Assembly: GCF_022410535.1 (NCBI RefSeq)
Contig: NZ_JAKNBL010000002.1
Location: 186,001-250,000 of the forward strand
Source of the DNA: Pelotomaculum terephthalicicum JT
GTDB taxonomy: Bacteria > Bacillota > Desulfotomaculia > Desulfotomaculales > Pelotomaculaceae
Length of the DNA: 64,000 nt
Direction of reading: 5' to 3'
Below are positions 27,724 to 36,968 of this stretch, one piece after another. Within the stretch, counting starts at the first letter, position 1; each line of letters starts with the position of its first letter. The notes beneath the pieces were generated by a model. That model was not told the origin of the DNA. It did no database searches and saw nothing but the letters and a program-made list of their open reading frames with translations. The position numbers were made by a program, and so were the translations under genes.

Positions 27724-28374
27724 ATGAAGAGTTTTTTAAAGATGAGGGAACCGGTGAACACGTGGACACATTTTGTCACTTTCATCGCGGCTTTGGCAGG
27801 CCTGGTGCTGCTCATTATTCTGGCTAAAGACGATGTTTCAAAGTTGGTAACCCTGACGGTTTACGGAATCAGCGTTATTGTGTTGTATGGAGCAAGTTCT
27901 TTATACCATTGGATTAAAACAACGCCGCGCAAAAATTTGGTGCTGAAAAAGATAGATCACGTGGCGATATACTTGTTAATCGCGGGATCATACACGCCGG
28001 TGCTCTATTACGGACTGACAGGAGCATGGAGATTGGTGATGCTCATAGTAGTCTGGGTATTGGCGATAACAGGCATTTTGTTGAAAATGTGGTTTATTAT
28101 GGCGCCTCGTTATGTCTCGGCGGTTTTTTACCTGTCATTAGGCTGGATAGCTTTGGTGCCGATGGTCCAGTTGTTTAAAAACCTCCCGTTCGGCGCGATT
28201 GTTTTAATGTTCACAGGCGGCATCCTCTATACGATAGGGGCGATTATTTATGCCGCCAAATGCTTTGACTTTTTTCCGAACCATTTTGGATTTCATGAGA
28301 TTTTTCACTTGTTTATCATGGCCGGAAGCATTGTTCACTTTGTTATGATGGTGCGATATATAGTGCCGCTGTAA
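27724..28374 (+). CDS. Hemolysin III / YqfA-family membrane protein (PAQR superfamily)
   Basis: 216 residues, seven predicted transmembrane helices. Family residues include EPVNTWTHFVTF near the N-terminus, SSLYHW, KIDHVAIYLLIAGSYTP, and C-terminal HEIFHLFIMAGSIVHF. These His/Ser/Asp residues form the metal site of the alkaline-ceramidase/PAQR fold. Despite the name it is a housekeeping membrane protein of unknown substrate and should not be read as a toxin. A terminator lies only 25 bases before the start. Confidence 0.9.
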   Translation: MKSFLKMREPVNTWTHFVTFIAALAGLVLLIILAKDDVSKLVTLTVYGISVIVLYGASSLYHWIKTTPRKNLVLKKIDHVAIYLLIAGSYTPVLYYGLTGAWRLVMLIVVWVLAITGILLKMWFIMAPRYVSAVFYLSLGWIALVPMVQLFKNLPFGAIVLMFTGGILYTIGAIIYAAKCFDFFPNHFGFHEIFHLFIMAGSIVHFVMMVRYIVPL

Positions 28375-28451
28375 ATTCCGGCGCTGTTGTTTAATTATTA
28401 TACAAGTAGTTATTTTTTATTGCAGTTTTGTATTACAGGAGTTACTACGGC

Positions 28452-29492
28452 ATGGTTTCAGACATGATCATTTTAATAGCCGTCGTGGTAGCGGCGGCGC
28501 TTGTTTTCGCGCTGACCAACGGTTTGCATGACGCAAGCTCGGTTGTGGCCACGTTTATCGCCTGCGGTGCGGGAACGCCTTTGCAGGCGGTGGGATTGGC
28601 GTCCGTATTTGGTTTGCTGGGCGCGCTGTTTAGCGGCAGCGCGGTGGCGGACACTGTCGCCAAAATTGTCAGCCTGCCGGTTCAGCCGTCATTGCTCAGT
28701 GTGTTGCTGGCTGCTTTGTTAGGCGCGGTTGTATGGAATTTAATCACCTGGTATCTCGGCCTCCCGTCCAGCTCCACACACGCGCTGGTAGGGGGGATTG
28801 TCGGAGCGGTTTGGGTTTCAAGCGGTTGCGAGCATATCTTATGGGGATGGAAGGAACTTATTTATACGCATCAGTTGACTGGCCTCGTGAAAGTATTTTC
28901 AGCCTTGTTAATTTCACCTGTGCTGGGTTTTGCGATAGCTTACTGCCTGCAAAAAACAGTCAGCTTTTCTTTGAAAAATGCCAGGTTCGCCGTTAACAGG
29001 CGGCTGAAAGGACTGCAATGGATCATGGCGGCCTTGCTGGCCTATAGTCATGGCGCTAATGACACCCAAAAAATAATGGGACTGATCACCCTGGCCTTGC
29101 TGGCCGGCAATCTCCTGCAGCAGCAGATTACACCCGAATGGGTAAGATTATCCGGAGGGATGGTTATGTTCGCAGGCACGTTGTTCGGCGGCTGGTCTAT
29201 TATGAAGACCTTAGGGCAGGGTATCTTTGACATCCGGCCTATCCATAGTTTGAATGCACAAGTATCCTCAGGCGGGGCGATCATGTTTGCCACCGTGCTG
29301 GGAGTGCCAATATCGACCACGCATGTGGTTGCGGGCAGCGTAATCGGTGTCGGGGCGGCAGACGAGTACCGCATGGTCAACTGGAATATCGGCAAGGAAA
29401 TGATGGCCGCCTGGTTTGTGACAATTCCCGCTGCGGCGGTCGTCGGCGCTATATTTTATTATCCGGTAATTTGGCTGGTTGGTTCATGGTAA
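28452..29492 (+). CDS. pit: Inorganic phosphate transporter, PiT family
   Basis: Low-affinity cation-coupled phosphate permease. Ten or so membrane segments, with the inverted-repeat signatures FALTNGLHDASSVVA near the N-terminus and AYSHGANDTQKIMG in the middle. GLPSSSTHALVGG and GVPISTTHVVAGS complete the two halves. ATG 28452 follows AGGAG at ten bases; an upstream in-frame start at 28428 lacks a site. A DUF47 partner gene begins 12 bases after the stop, the usual Pit operon. Confidence 0.93.
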   Translation: MVSDMIILIAVVVAAALVFALTNGLHDASSVVATFIACGAGTPLQAVGLASVFGLLGALFSGSAVADTVAKIVSLPVQPSLLSVLLAALLGAVVWNLITWYLGLPSSSTHALVGGIVGAVWVSSGCEHILWGWKELIYTHQLTGLVKVFSALLISPVLGFAIAYCLQKTVSFSLKNARFAVNRRLKGLQWIMAALLAYSHGANDTQKIMGLITLALLAGNLLQQQITPEWVRLSGGMVMFAGTLFGGWSIMKTLGQGIFDIRPIHSLNAQVSSGGAIMFATVLGVPISTTHVVAGSVIGVGAADEYRMVNWNIGKEMMAAWFVTIPAAAVVGAIFYYPVIWLVGSW

Positions 29493-29504
29493 AGGGGATG
29501 TGAT

Positions 29505-30128
29505 ATGGGAAAAAAGAGCTTCTTGGACAGGTTGTTTCCCGCCAAGTACGACTTTTACGGCATGCTGCGTGAACAGGCCGAAGTAACGGCGCGGGGAGTT
29601 AAAACCATGCTGGCATGGCTGGAAGCTCCCTCAACTGAAAAATTCGACCTGGTTATTAATCTGACCCTGCAGGCAGATACAATCCGCATGGACATGGAAG
29701 AAAAATTAATTGAGGCTTTCACCACGCCCTTTGACAGACAGGATATCTACTATATTTCAGTGCGCATGGACCGGATTATTGAACATGCCCGGATCGCCCT
29801 GCAATCTATCAAAGAATATGACGTTCAGCCGGATGAGTTAATTGTTAAAATGGTACGGGAATTAAGTGAGGGAACATATACGTTTGCGCAGGCGGTGGCT
29901 TTATTGGAAAGCGATCCGATTCAGGCGCGGAATCAGATACAGATGATCCGTAACGCTCATAAGGCTGTGGAAGATTATTACCAGAAGGGTATGGCCGCCA
30001 TATTTAAAACGGCGGATGCCATAAACGCGATAAAACATTACGAAATAAATTGTCAGTTGAGAGACGCGGCTAATTATTTAAGCCATTCCGTGGACATTTT
30101 GCACAGGATCGTCGTGCGCTTAGTATGA
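29505..30128 (+). CDS. DUF47 family PhoU-like Pit accessory protein
   Basis: 207-residue all-helical protein of the DUF47/PhoU-like family (FFxRLF-type start KSFLDRLFPAKYDFYGML, central metal-binding helices with DRQDIYYISVRMDRI, C-terminal HYEINCQLRDAANYLSH). It probably regulates the adjacent Pit transporter. Twelve-base gap to pit with a GGGGATG ribosome-binding site. Convergent with the phosphosulfolactate synthase gene. Confidence 0.9.
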   Translation: MGKKSFLDRLFPAKYDFYGMLREQAEVTARGVKTMLAWLEAPSTEKFDLVINLTLQADTIRMDMEEKLIEAFTTPFDRQDIYYISVRMDRIIEHARIALQSIKEYDVQPDELIVKMVRELSEGTYTFAQAVALLESDPIQARNQIQMIRNAHKAVEDYYQKGMAAIFKTADAINAIKHYEINCQLRDAANYLSHSVDILHRIVVRLV

Positions 30129-30224
30129 ATAATCGGGTAAATTCCGTCAACGTGACCGGGCAAATCCCAAAAAACCGCGGCGTCCGGATTTAACTTCCGT
30201 ATATGCCACGGCTTTATTGCGTGC

Positions 30225-31025
30225 TTATATTACCGATCTCAGGGTGTCGCTGCGTAGGCCGACGCGCAGCGCCTCCAGCGCTATCACCTCACGGGGCGGG
30301 ATGTTGCCCAGATTGACGTCGGGACCGAAACGCAGGATCAGTTCTTGCTGCTGCTCTTTGAGCGGCGCTTCCCAGATTAACAGTTCCGGGCTTTCCACGG
30401 CCGACAGGAGCAGAGCCAGGTGCTCTTTTGTGAAATGTCCGTCTCCATCGTAGAATCCGGTATTTTTACCGGATTCCCGGCCTTCGACAATGACCTTGTA
30501 AGCGCCGTTTTTCAAGTCGAGTTGAATTTGTTCAGCAGAATCTTCGATAGGCGCTCTGTCCAGGGGGTTCTTTTTGCCGATTTCCGTTAAGACCTTGAAT
30601 CCTTTTTCTGCGGCCAGGGAAATTGTACGCGCTCTCACCTCCGGAGAAATATGCAGCGTGCCGTCCGAGACTTCAACCGCCGTGTAGCCCAAAGCTTTCG
30701 CCAACATTAAAAATTCCTTCAGCTTATCCTGCATAATGGCAATTTCCAGGAAAGTCCCACCGGGATAAATATCTACATTAAATTGTTTCGCCAGGTCGAT
30801 TTTTGCTTCAAGCGCCTTTTGCGGGTACAAGGCTGAGGTGCCGAAACCAAGCTTTAAGAAATCGATGTAATCGCCCGCGGCATGGAACAAGTCCTTTGTT
30901 TCCTCCGGTCCGAGGCCCTTATCCAGGAGCATGGTGAGACCTTTATGACGCGGCTTTTTGCTGCGGGTGTCGAGGGGGAAACGCAGTATTTCCAGCCATG
31001 CGTTGCTAGTGGAATTTTCGCCCAT
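30225..31025 (-). CDS. comA: Phosphosulfolactate synthase (ComA family)
   Basis: 266-residue TIM-barrel enzyme adding sulfite to phosphoenolpyruvate to make (2R)-phosphosulfolactate. It is the first step of coenzyme M synthesis in methanogens and of sulfolactate formation in Bacillus spores (YitD). Family stretches are KPRHKGLTMLLDKGLG, DYIDFLKLGFGTSALY, VDIYPGGTFLEIA, VEVSDGTLHI and LGNIPPREVIALEALR. No comB or comC is in the window. AAAGGAG precedes the ATG. The divergent MFS exporter next door could handle the product, which is a guess. ComA here is the coenzyme M gene, not the competence regulator. Confidence 0.9.
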   Translation of the reverse strand: MGENSTSNAWLEILRFPLDTRSKKPRHKGLTMLLDKGLGPEETKDLFHAAGDYIDFLKLGFGTSALYPQKALEAKIDLAKQFNVDIYPGGTFLEIAIMQDKLKEFLMLAKALGYTAVEVSDGTLHISPEVRARTISLAAEKGFKVLTEIGKKNPLDRAPIEDSAEQIQLDLKNGAYKVIVEGRESGKNTGFYDGDGHFTKEHLALLLSAVESPELLIWEAPLKEQQQELILRFGPDVNLGNIPPREVIALEALRVGLRSDTLRSVI

Positions 31026-31136
31026 GATATTACTCCTTTCCGGTCATATATGCTCTTCTATAGTATTCTTGCGGAATAGAAAGGTTCCCTGTTAAAACGA
31101 TTGTTTAGAATACCGCCAGGTGAAGCCCGTCAGTGC

Positions 31137-32450
31137 TTATTTCGCCGGTTTTTTCGCCGGATTGATTTTTAAACCGATAGTTGACCACAGACCTTTCTTA
31201 GCCTGCGGGGCGGTTTGTTTTTGGGTTTCCGCGTTACCCGGGTCTTTGATAAAAACCAGAGCCGCTACGGCAGTCAGCAGGGCGAGCGCGGCTGAACTCC
31301 AGAACATCAAATTGGTGCTCCTGGCCATCAGAAAACCGTAAATGGGAGGCCCGAAAGCCACCCCTAAAAACCTCACGCTGCCGTAAAGCGAAGTGACCAG
31401 ACCGCGTTCTTCCATGGAAGCGGCACTCGTAATCAAGTTGTTGAGACAGGGGAGCGCCATGCCGGTACTGACGCCGACAATGGAAATAGCGAGGAAATAG
31501 ATAATCACGCCTTTGGCCAGCGGCAGGAAGGCGAGCGCGGCGGTCATTATGGCCAGGCCGGCCACCACCAGGAACTTCATCAGGGTTTTTTTCTTTTTAA
31601 TAATAAAACCAGTCGCAAATGAAGTAGCGCTCATGAATAACACCGGAATGGCCAGGGCAAGGCCTTTAATTATTCCATCCAAGCCAAACTGCTGTTCCAA
31701 GTATTCGGAGAGGTAAAATAAAATCCCGAAGAGGACCATCAACACGACTGCCCCGGCCAGGTAGGACGACAAAAGCAAGCCGGCTTTGTTATTAAAGATA
31801 TTTTTTACGGATTTTAAGTACTCCGACAACTTTTGCTGCGCGCGGTTGGATTCGGGTTCTTTAACCAGCAGCCACATCCCGATCACGACGGGGATAACAA
31901 TAACGGGAAAGAAGATAAAAGCGGTGTACCAGGCAATCAGGCCGATGGCCGCACCAAGGACGGGACTGATCACTTTGCCGAGACCGTTGGAAGACTCCAT
32001 CGCCCCCAGAGAGCGGCTGCGCTCATTCCCCTGGAAAAGATCGCTGCAGAGAGCCATGGCTATCGGCGCGGTGCCGGCCGCCCCGGCGCCTTGCAATATC
32101 CTCCCTGCCAGAATGACGGAAAAAGCTTGTTGTTTCAAAAAAATGGAAGCGAAAGCGGCAATCAGCCCCCCGAGGCCGTATAAGATGATGGCGGGAATGA
32201 TCACAACTTTTCTGCCGTAACGGTCCGATAAAAAGCCGGCTACCGGAATAATTATGCCGGCTGTCAATGAAAACAAGGTGATCAGTAAACTAGCGGCGAT
32301 AGGAGTCAAATTCAACGCGTTTCTGATATCGGGCAGGACGGGAATAAGCATTGAGTTGCCCAAAACCATGATAAACGGCACGCCTGCCAGCGCTGTTACA
32401 GAAAGCCAAAAATTATTTTCCGTTTTTGGTGCGTCATTTTTTTTTGCCAA
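31137..32450 (-). CDS. MFS transporter (multidrug-type exporter)
   Basis: 437 residues with about 12 membrane segments. Major facilitator motif A is visible as GFLSDRYGRKVVI between helices 2 and 3, and GRILQGAGAAGTAPIAMAL is the helix-4 motif of proton-driven drug exporters. TTG 32450 is preferred over TTG 32465, because GGGAGG lies seven bases before it. The Lys-rich C-terminal tail KINPAKKPAK is cytoplasmic. Substrate unknown. Transcribed in the same direction as comA, with a gap of 111 bases between them. Confidence 0.86.
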   Translation of the reverse strand: MAKKNDAPKTENNFWLSVTALAGVPFIMVLGNSMLIPVLPDIRNALNLTPIAASLLITLFSLTAGIIIPVAGFLSDRYGRKVVIIPAIILYGLGGLIAAFASIFLKQQAFSVILAGRILQGAGAAGTAPIAMALCSDLFQGNERSRSLGAMESSNGLGKVISPVLGAAIGLIAWYTAFIFFPVIVIPVVIGMWLLVKEPESNRAQQKLSEYLKSVKNIFNNKAGLLLSSYLAGAVVLMVLFGILFYLSEYLEQQFGLDGIIKGLALAIPVLFMSATSFATGFIIKKKKTLMKFLVVAGLAIMTAALAFLPLAKGVIIYFLAISIVGVSTGMALPCLNNLITSAASMEERGLVTSLYGSVRFLGVAFGPPIYGFLMARSTNLMFWSSAALALLTAVAALVFIKDPGNAETQKQTAPQAKKGLWSTIGLKINPAKKPAK

Positions 32451-32534
32451 GTCAGGTCCTCCCAAAATGTTTTAATATGATTTGATTATCAGGAAACAAT
32501 AATAATTGAAACTAATAAACGAGGTGATGATAGA

Positions 32535-33638
32535 ATGAAAAAATTAAGAGTCGGGATTATCGGCGCCGGGATGGCTTTTGAACAGTTGCATTACCCGGCT
32601 TACCAGGAGCTTTCGGATAAATTCGAAATTGTCGCCATATGCGATCTAAATCCCCAAAAAGCTAATTACTGGGTGAAGAAATTGAATCTTGCTCAACAAA
32701 AAGATTACTCCGCATACAGGAGCATGGTAGTCAGGGACGATCTTGACGTCATTGATATTATGGTCCCAATCGAGCTAAATTATAAAATTACTGAGGATGT
32801 CGCCTCACTGGTATCAGGCTCCCGGAAGTGGATCATTTGTGAGAAACCGCTGGCCGCAACCCCTGAGGAAACCAAATCAGCCATGGAACTGCCGGAAAAA
32901 TACCATGTGCCTATTATGATTACGGAAAATTACAGATATAATGAGGAAACAAATATAATCAGGGATTATATTAACGGAGGAAGAATTGGCGAGGTTTTAT
33001 ATTTCATGCAAAACAGAGTGGTTAATTTTCTGGAAGACATGAATATGAACAAGTTTCCCTCCACGGAATGGCGTCAGCACCCGGAATTTCCCGGCGGCGC
33101 TATCCTGGATACCGGTGTCCACGATATTGCCGCCTTAAGACATATTTTTGGCGCGATTGATAAGGTCCAGGGTTTTGGAGTGCCCCAGGGCTATGATTTT
33201 TCCCCATATGCAGTTATTTGCGTGAACATGCTTTTCAAGAGCGGCCTGATTGGCCAGTTTTCATTTTTCTGCAGCGGGAAGGAAATGCAAAGACCGTGGA
33301 TCGGCTTGCGGATATTTGGCACGAAAGGCATGATTTATTTGGAGGAAAGAGATTGCGGAACCATAAATATCGCTTACAACGACGGTCATCTGGAACAAAT
33401 ACCGTACCGGAAGCAGCGTGGTTACTACAATGAACTCCTTAATTTGTACCAGGCGGCGGCCGGAAACGAACCGATTTCCGTTACTCCCGAACTGGAATTC
33501 GGCGATACCAACACGATATTTCAAATTCTTGAAGCAGTGCGCGAGGGTGAAACGATGCCGGTTGACCGGGAAATTGACTTTATCCCGGCGTATGACCTCG
33601 AACGCAAAACACAAGCGGTTTACGATCGTTATCATTAG
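32535..33638 (+). CDS. Gfo/Idh/MocA-family NAD(P)-dependent oxidoreductase
   Basis: 367 residues. An N-terminal Rossmann domain (GIIGAGMAFEQLHYPAY at 8-24, AICDLNPQKA) is followed by the family ICEKPLA motif (Lys near residue 101). The C-terminal alpha/beta substrate domain (about 130-340) includes GGAILDTGVHDIAALRHIFG, with the catalytic-type His. The substrate is probably a sugar, inositol or similar; nothing nearby fixes it. AACGAGGTGATGATAG lies before the ATG. It diverges from the MFS gene. Confidence 0.88.
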   Translation: MKKLRVGIIGAGMAFEQLHYPAYQELSDKFEIVAICDLNPQKANYWVKKLNLAQQKDYSAYRSMVVRDDLDVIDIMVPIELNYKITEDVASLVSGSRKWIICEKPLAATPEETKSAMELPEKYHVPIMITENYRYNEETNIIRDYINGGRIGEVLYFMQNRVVNFLEDMNMNKFPSTEWRQHPEFPGGAILDTGVHDIAALRHIFGAIDKVQGFGVPQGYDFSPYAVICVNMLFKSGLIGQFSFFCSGKEMQRPWIGLRIFGTKGMIYLEERDCGTINIAYNDGHLEQIPYRKQRGYYNELLNLYQAAAGNEPISVTPELEFGDTNTIFQILEAVREGETMPVDREIDFIPAYDLERKTQAVYDRYH

Positions 33639-33800
33639 GAAATTTCCTTTCCCGCCCGCCAAGTGGCTTAAATTATTATTTCTTTTTACTTGCCAACTAA
33701 TTGTTTTTTACATAAAATAACATTATCGCCCTGCAGAAGGAAAATCGGCATGGGCTTCGAAATATACAACATTAAGATAAACGGTGGTGCTGATTGACTT

Positions 33801-34436
33801 TTGAAAGAACCGGACGTCAAATATTTTGAGCATATTCCTGTTGCGCCCGACAGGAATTTAATACTCACGAGGTTGGGATACAGGAAGGGAACAACCGCGC
33901 TCAGTGAAAAAGACAACATATTTATAGAAGCGGCGGTAAAAAGAGCGCTTCTTTTATGTAATGCAAAAGGAGCTTTTTGCCGAAGCAGTATTAATGAGCG
34001 TTCAGCGGGCAGGGTCGTTCTGGAAAACGGCATCGAACTGCTCAGTGAAAAGCTGTCGCTTTTTTTGCAGCAAAGCAGTGAAGCTGTTTTAATGTCGTCC
34101 ACCGTAGGGAGGGAAATCAGCGATAAAGTTGCTGAGGCGATGAAAAATGGTGACGCGGCTTTAGGTCTTATTTTTGACGCGGTGGCATCCCAGAGTGCGG
34201 ATGCGGCTTTAGACTGGATGATGAAATTTATTGACAAAATAATAAAAACAAAAGGGAAAGTCTTGACAAAGCGCAGGTTCAGCCCTGGTTACGGAGATCT
34301 TGACCTTTTTCATCAAAAGGTTATTTACGATATTCTCGATCTAAAAAGAATTGGTATTTCTGTGACGGAAAAATTCATGCTTGAACCGGAGAAATCAGTT
34401 ATAGCGATTGCGGGGATTGAGGTGTCACATGAATAA
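33801..34436 (+). CDS. Methionine synthase reactivation-domain-like protein
   Basis: 211-residue stand-alone relative of the C-terminal activation domain of MetH. The key stretch is RRFSPGYGDLDLFHQKVIYDIL (AdoMet-binding RxxxGY region), with a helical N-terminal half. In bacteria whose MetH lacks the fourth domain, such proteins are thought to support reductive methylation of oxidised cobalamin. The stop overlaps metH by 8 bases, so the pair is translationally coupled. The TTG start is weakly supported (GGTGGTG 11 bases upstream). Confidence 0.82.
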   Translation: MKEPDVKYFEHIPVAPDRNLILTRLGYRKGTTALSEKDNIFIEAAVKRALLLCNAKGAFCRSSINERSAGRVVLENGIELLSEKLSLFLQQSSEAVLMSSTVGREISDKVAEAMKNGDAALGLIFDAVASQSADAALDWMMKFIDKIIKTKGKVLTKRRFSPGYGDLDLFHQKVIYDILDLKRIGISVTEKFMLEPEKSVIAIAGIEVSHE

Positions 34437-36846
34437 AGATACATTTAGACAAATGACGCAGGGGAAAATTGTATTATTAGACGGCGCGACAGGAACCGAG
34501 CTGCATAAAAGAGGTATACCGAAAGAAGCATGCCCCGAGCAGTGGGTGCTGGAACATCCCCATGTTCTTAAGGAAATTCAAAGTGAATACATCGAGGCGG
34601 GCTCTGATATCGTTCTGGCCTGCACCTTCGGCGGAAACAGGATTAAATTAAAAGAATTCGGACTTCAGGACAGGGTTTTGGAATTTAACAGGGCGCTCGC
34701 CGGAATATCTAAAGAAGCGGCGGGTGCAAGATGCCTGGTCGCAGGCGACCTCGCGCCGACAGGAAAGTTTGTGGAGCCTTTTGGCGATGCGGGATTTAAT
34801 GAAATTGTTGATGTCTATAAGGAACAGGTTCAGGGTCTGCTGGCCGGCGGCGTTGATCTTTTTGTTATTGAAACCATGATCGATCTGCAAGAAACCAGGG
34901 CTGCCGTACTGGCCATCAAGGAAACCTGTGACCTGCCGGTAATCGCCAGCATGACCTTTGATACCGGCGCGAAAACCTTGACCGACAGCGATCCTGTCAC
35001 AGTGCTGATCACCCTGCAAAGCCTGGGTGTTGACGCCGTTGGCGCCAATTGCTCCACCGGGCCCAAGGACATGTTAAAGGTAGTTGAGCTTATGGCGCCG
35101 TACGCGAAGGTTCCGATTATGGTGAAACCAAACGCGGGATTGCCGAGGCTTGTGGACGGGCACACGGTTTTTGACATGGGACCGGAGGAGTTCGGCAAAT
35201 ACGCGGTTGATTTCGTTGCCAGAGGAGTGGGGGTGATCGGAGGATGCTGCGGCACCACTCCACAGCATATAAAAAGTGTAAATGAAAATATCGCGGGGCT
35301 AAAGCCTGCCGGACGAGAGCCCAATCCCTACAGGGCGCTGACTTCTTCCAGAAGAACCGTTTTTTTCGGAGACACTTATCCGGTCACGGTGGTGGGGGAG
35401 AGGATTAATCCGACCGGCAAAAAAAAGCTCAGTGAAGAGCTGAAAAACGGCAAGCTAACCGAGGTCAGGCGTTTAGCCGCGGAGCAGGTGGAAAACGGCG
35501 CGGAGATCCTGGATGTAAACGTGGGGATGCCTGGAATTGACGAGAAAAAAACCATGGTGGAAGTGGTCAAGTTATTGAGTAATGTTGTGGAGTGTCCTTT
35601 ATGTCTGGATTCTTCCTCGCCCGATGTTCTCGCAGCCGCCCTGAGAATTTATCCCGGAAGAGCTTTGATTAATTCAATATCGGCGGAAAAAGCGAAAATC
35701 CAGCGGATGCTCCCTATCGCGCGCAAATACGGAGCCATGTTTATCCTGCTTCCTTTAAGTGACGAGGGCGTTCCGGAGCAAGCGCGGGAAAGGTATGAGA
35801 TAATTGAAAATGTGATAAGCGAAGCGAAGAAGCATGGCTTTGAAAATAGCGACATTGTGGTGGACGGACTGGTCATGTCGGTTTCTTCAAATCAGAGCGC
35901 GGCGGAAGAAACATTGAAAGTGATCAGATGGTGTGCCGAAAAGGTTGGCTGCGCCACTATCGCCGGACTGTCCAATGTGTCTTTCGGTTTGCCCAGGAGA
36001 GATTACCTGAACTCGGCGTTTCTGGCCATGGGGGTTGGCTGCGGATTGAGTATGGCGATAGCTAATCCCTCCAGTGAAATGATTATGGATATTAAGGCGG
36101 CTTGCGATGTTTTGACCGCCAGGGATAAAAACAGCTTGGCATATATAAAAAGGTATAGCGAAGAAAATGCGGAAAGGCCGAAAAAAGTTGAACAAGACAG
36201 TAATTTGCAGACAGTGGATCGGATCAAGCTGTCCATACTTGAGGGAGACCGGGAGAATGTTGTGGGTTTAATCGAGGAAGCGCTGGCGGAAGGCGTCAAA
36301 TCTGGTGTTATTATTGATGATTACCTGATACCTGCCATCACCAGGGTAGGTCATCTTTACGAGGAAAGAAAATATTTCCTGCCGCAGCTCATCCAAAGCG
36401 CCGAGGCGATGAAAACGGCCTTTAACTACTTGGCGCCCCTGCTTGCCGGGGACCGGGAGAGAAACGGCAAAAACAGCCCGGTTGTCGTCCTGGCGACAGT
36501 TAAAGGCGACATTCATGATATTGGAAAGAATATCGTGGGGTTGATGCTGAGAAACAACGGATTTACGGTACATGATTTGGGAAAGAACGTGAGCGCCGAA
36601 AAGATTATCGGTGAGTCGAGAGAGTTGCAGGCGCGAATCATCGGACTTTCCGCCCTGCTGACAACCACCATGGTTGAAATGAAGACAGTTGTTGAGCTTG
36701 GCAGGAGCGAAGGCCTGGATGTCAAATATATGGTTGGCGGAGCGGTAGTCAATGAAAGCTTCGCGCGGGAAATCAGGGCGGATGGTTATGCGAAAGACGC
36801 TTACGAAGCGGTCAGGCTCGCGAAAAGATTAACCGGCCTGGAGTAA
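34429..36846 (+). CDS. metH: Cobalamin-dependent methionine synthase MetH (three-module form)
   Basis: Transfers methyl from methyltetrahydrofolate via cobalamin to homocysteine. 805 residues. The homocysteine-binding zinc domain (1-290) has the Cys ligands of GANCSTGP and GGCCGTTP. The pterin-binding domain (about 315-570) has GERINPTGKKKL and DVNVGMPG. The B12 cap and Rossmann domain (about 600-800) has the lower-ligand His in KGDIHDIGKNIV. The activation domain is absent and supplied by the overlapping upstream gene. ATG 34429 with GAGGTG six bases before it is chosen over upstream 34408. No cobalamin or SAM riboswitch was recognised upstream. Confidence 0.95.
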   Translation: MNKDTFRQMTQGKIVLLDGATGTELHKRGIPKEACPEQWVLEHPHVLKEIQSEYIEAGSDIVLACTFGGNRIKLKEFGLQDRVLEFNRALAGISKEAAGARCLVAGDLAPTGKFVEPFGDAGFNEIVDVYKEQVQGLLAGGVDLFVIETMIDLQETRAAVLAIKETCDLPVIASMTFDTGAKTLTDSDPVTVLITLQSLGVDAVGANCSTGPKDMLKVVELMAPYAKVPIMVKPNAGLPRLVDGHTVFDMGPEEFGKYAVDFVARGVGVIGGCCGTTPQHIKSVNENIAGLKPAGREPNPYRALTSSRRTVFFGDTYPVTVVGERINPTGKKKLSEELKNGKLTEVRRLAAEQVENGAEILDVNVGMPGIDEKKTMVEVVKLLSNVVECPLCLDSSSPDVLAAALRIYPGRALINSISAEKAKIQRMLPIARKYGAMFILLPLSDEGVPEQARERYEIIENVISEAKKHGFENSDIVVDGLVMSVSSNQSAAEETLKVIRWCAEKVGCATIAGLSNVSFGLPRRDYLNSAFLAMGVGCGLSMAIANPSSEMIMDIKAACDVLTARDKNSLAYIKRYSEENAERPKKVEQDSNLQTVDRIKLSILEGDRENVVGLIEEALAEGVKSGVIIDDYLIPAITRVGHLYEERKYFLPQLIQSAEAMKTAFNYLAPLLAGDRERNGKNSPVVVLATVKGDIHDIGKNIVGLMLRNNGFTVHDLGKNVSAEKIIGESRELQARIIGLSALLTTTMVEMKTVVELGRSEGLDVKYMVGGAVVNESFAREIRADGYAKDAYEAVRLAKRLTGLE

Positions 36847-36968
36847 AGCGTGATGCACTGCTGTCTTGAAGGGCGAACATGAGCCCGTTGGTAAGCGCTA
36901 TATAGTGCGACCCGAATCTATTAAAAAAAGGGGGGGTTGAGCTGACCTCAAAAATTGTCTTTCAAATT

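Noticed and set aside
27724-28374. Hemolysin III gene as a virulence factor
   Set aside because: The family is a broadly conserved membrane protein group of the PAQR type; the name is historical.
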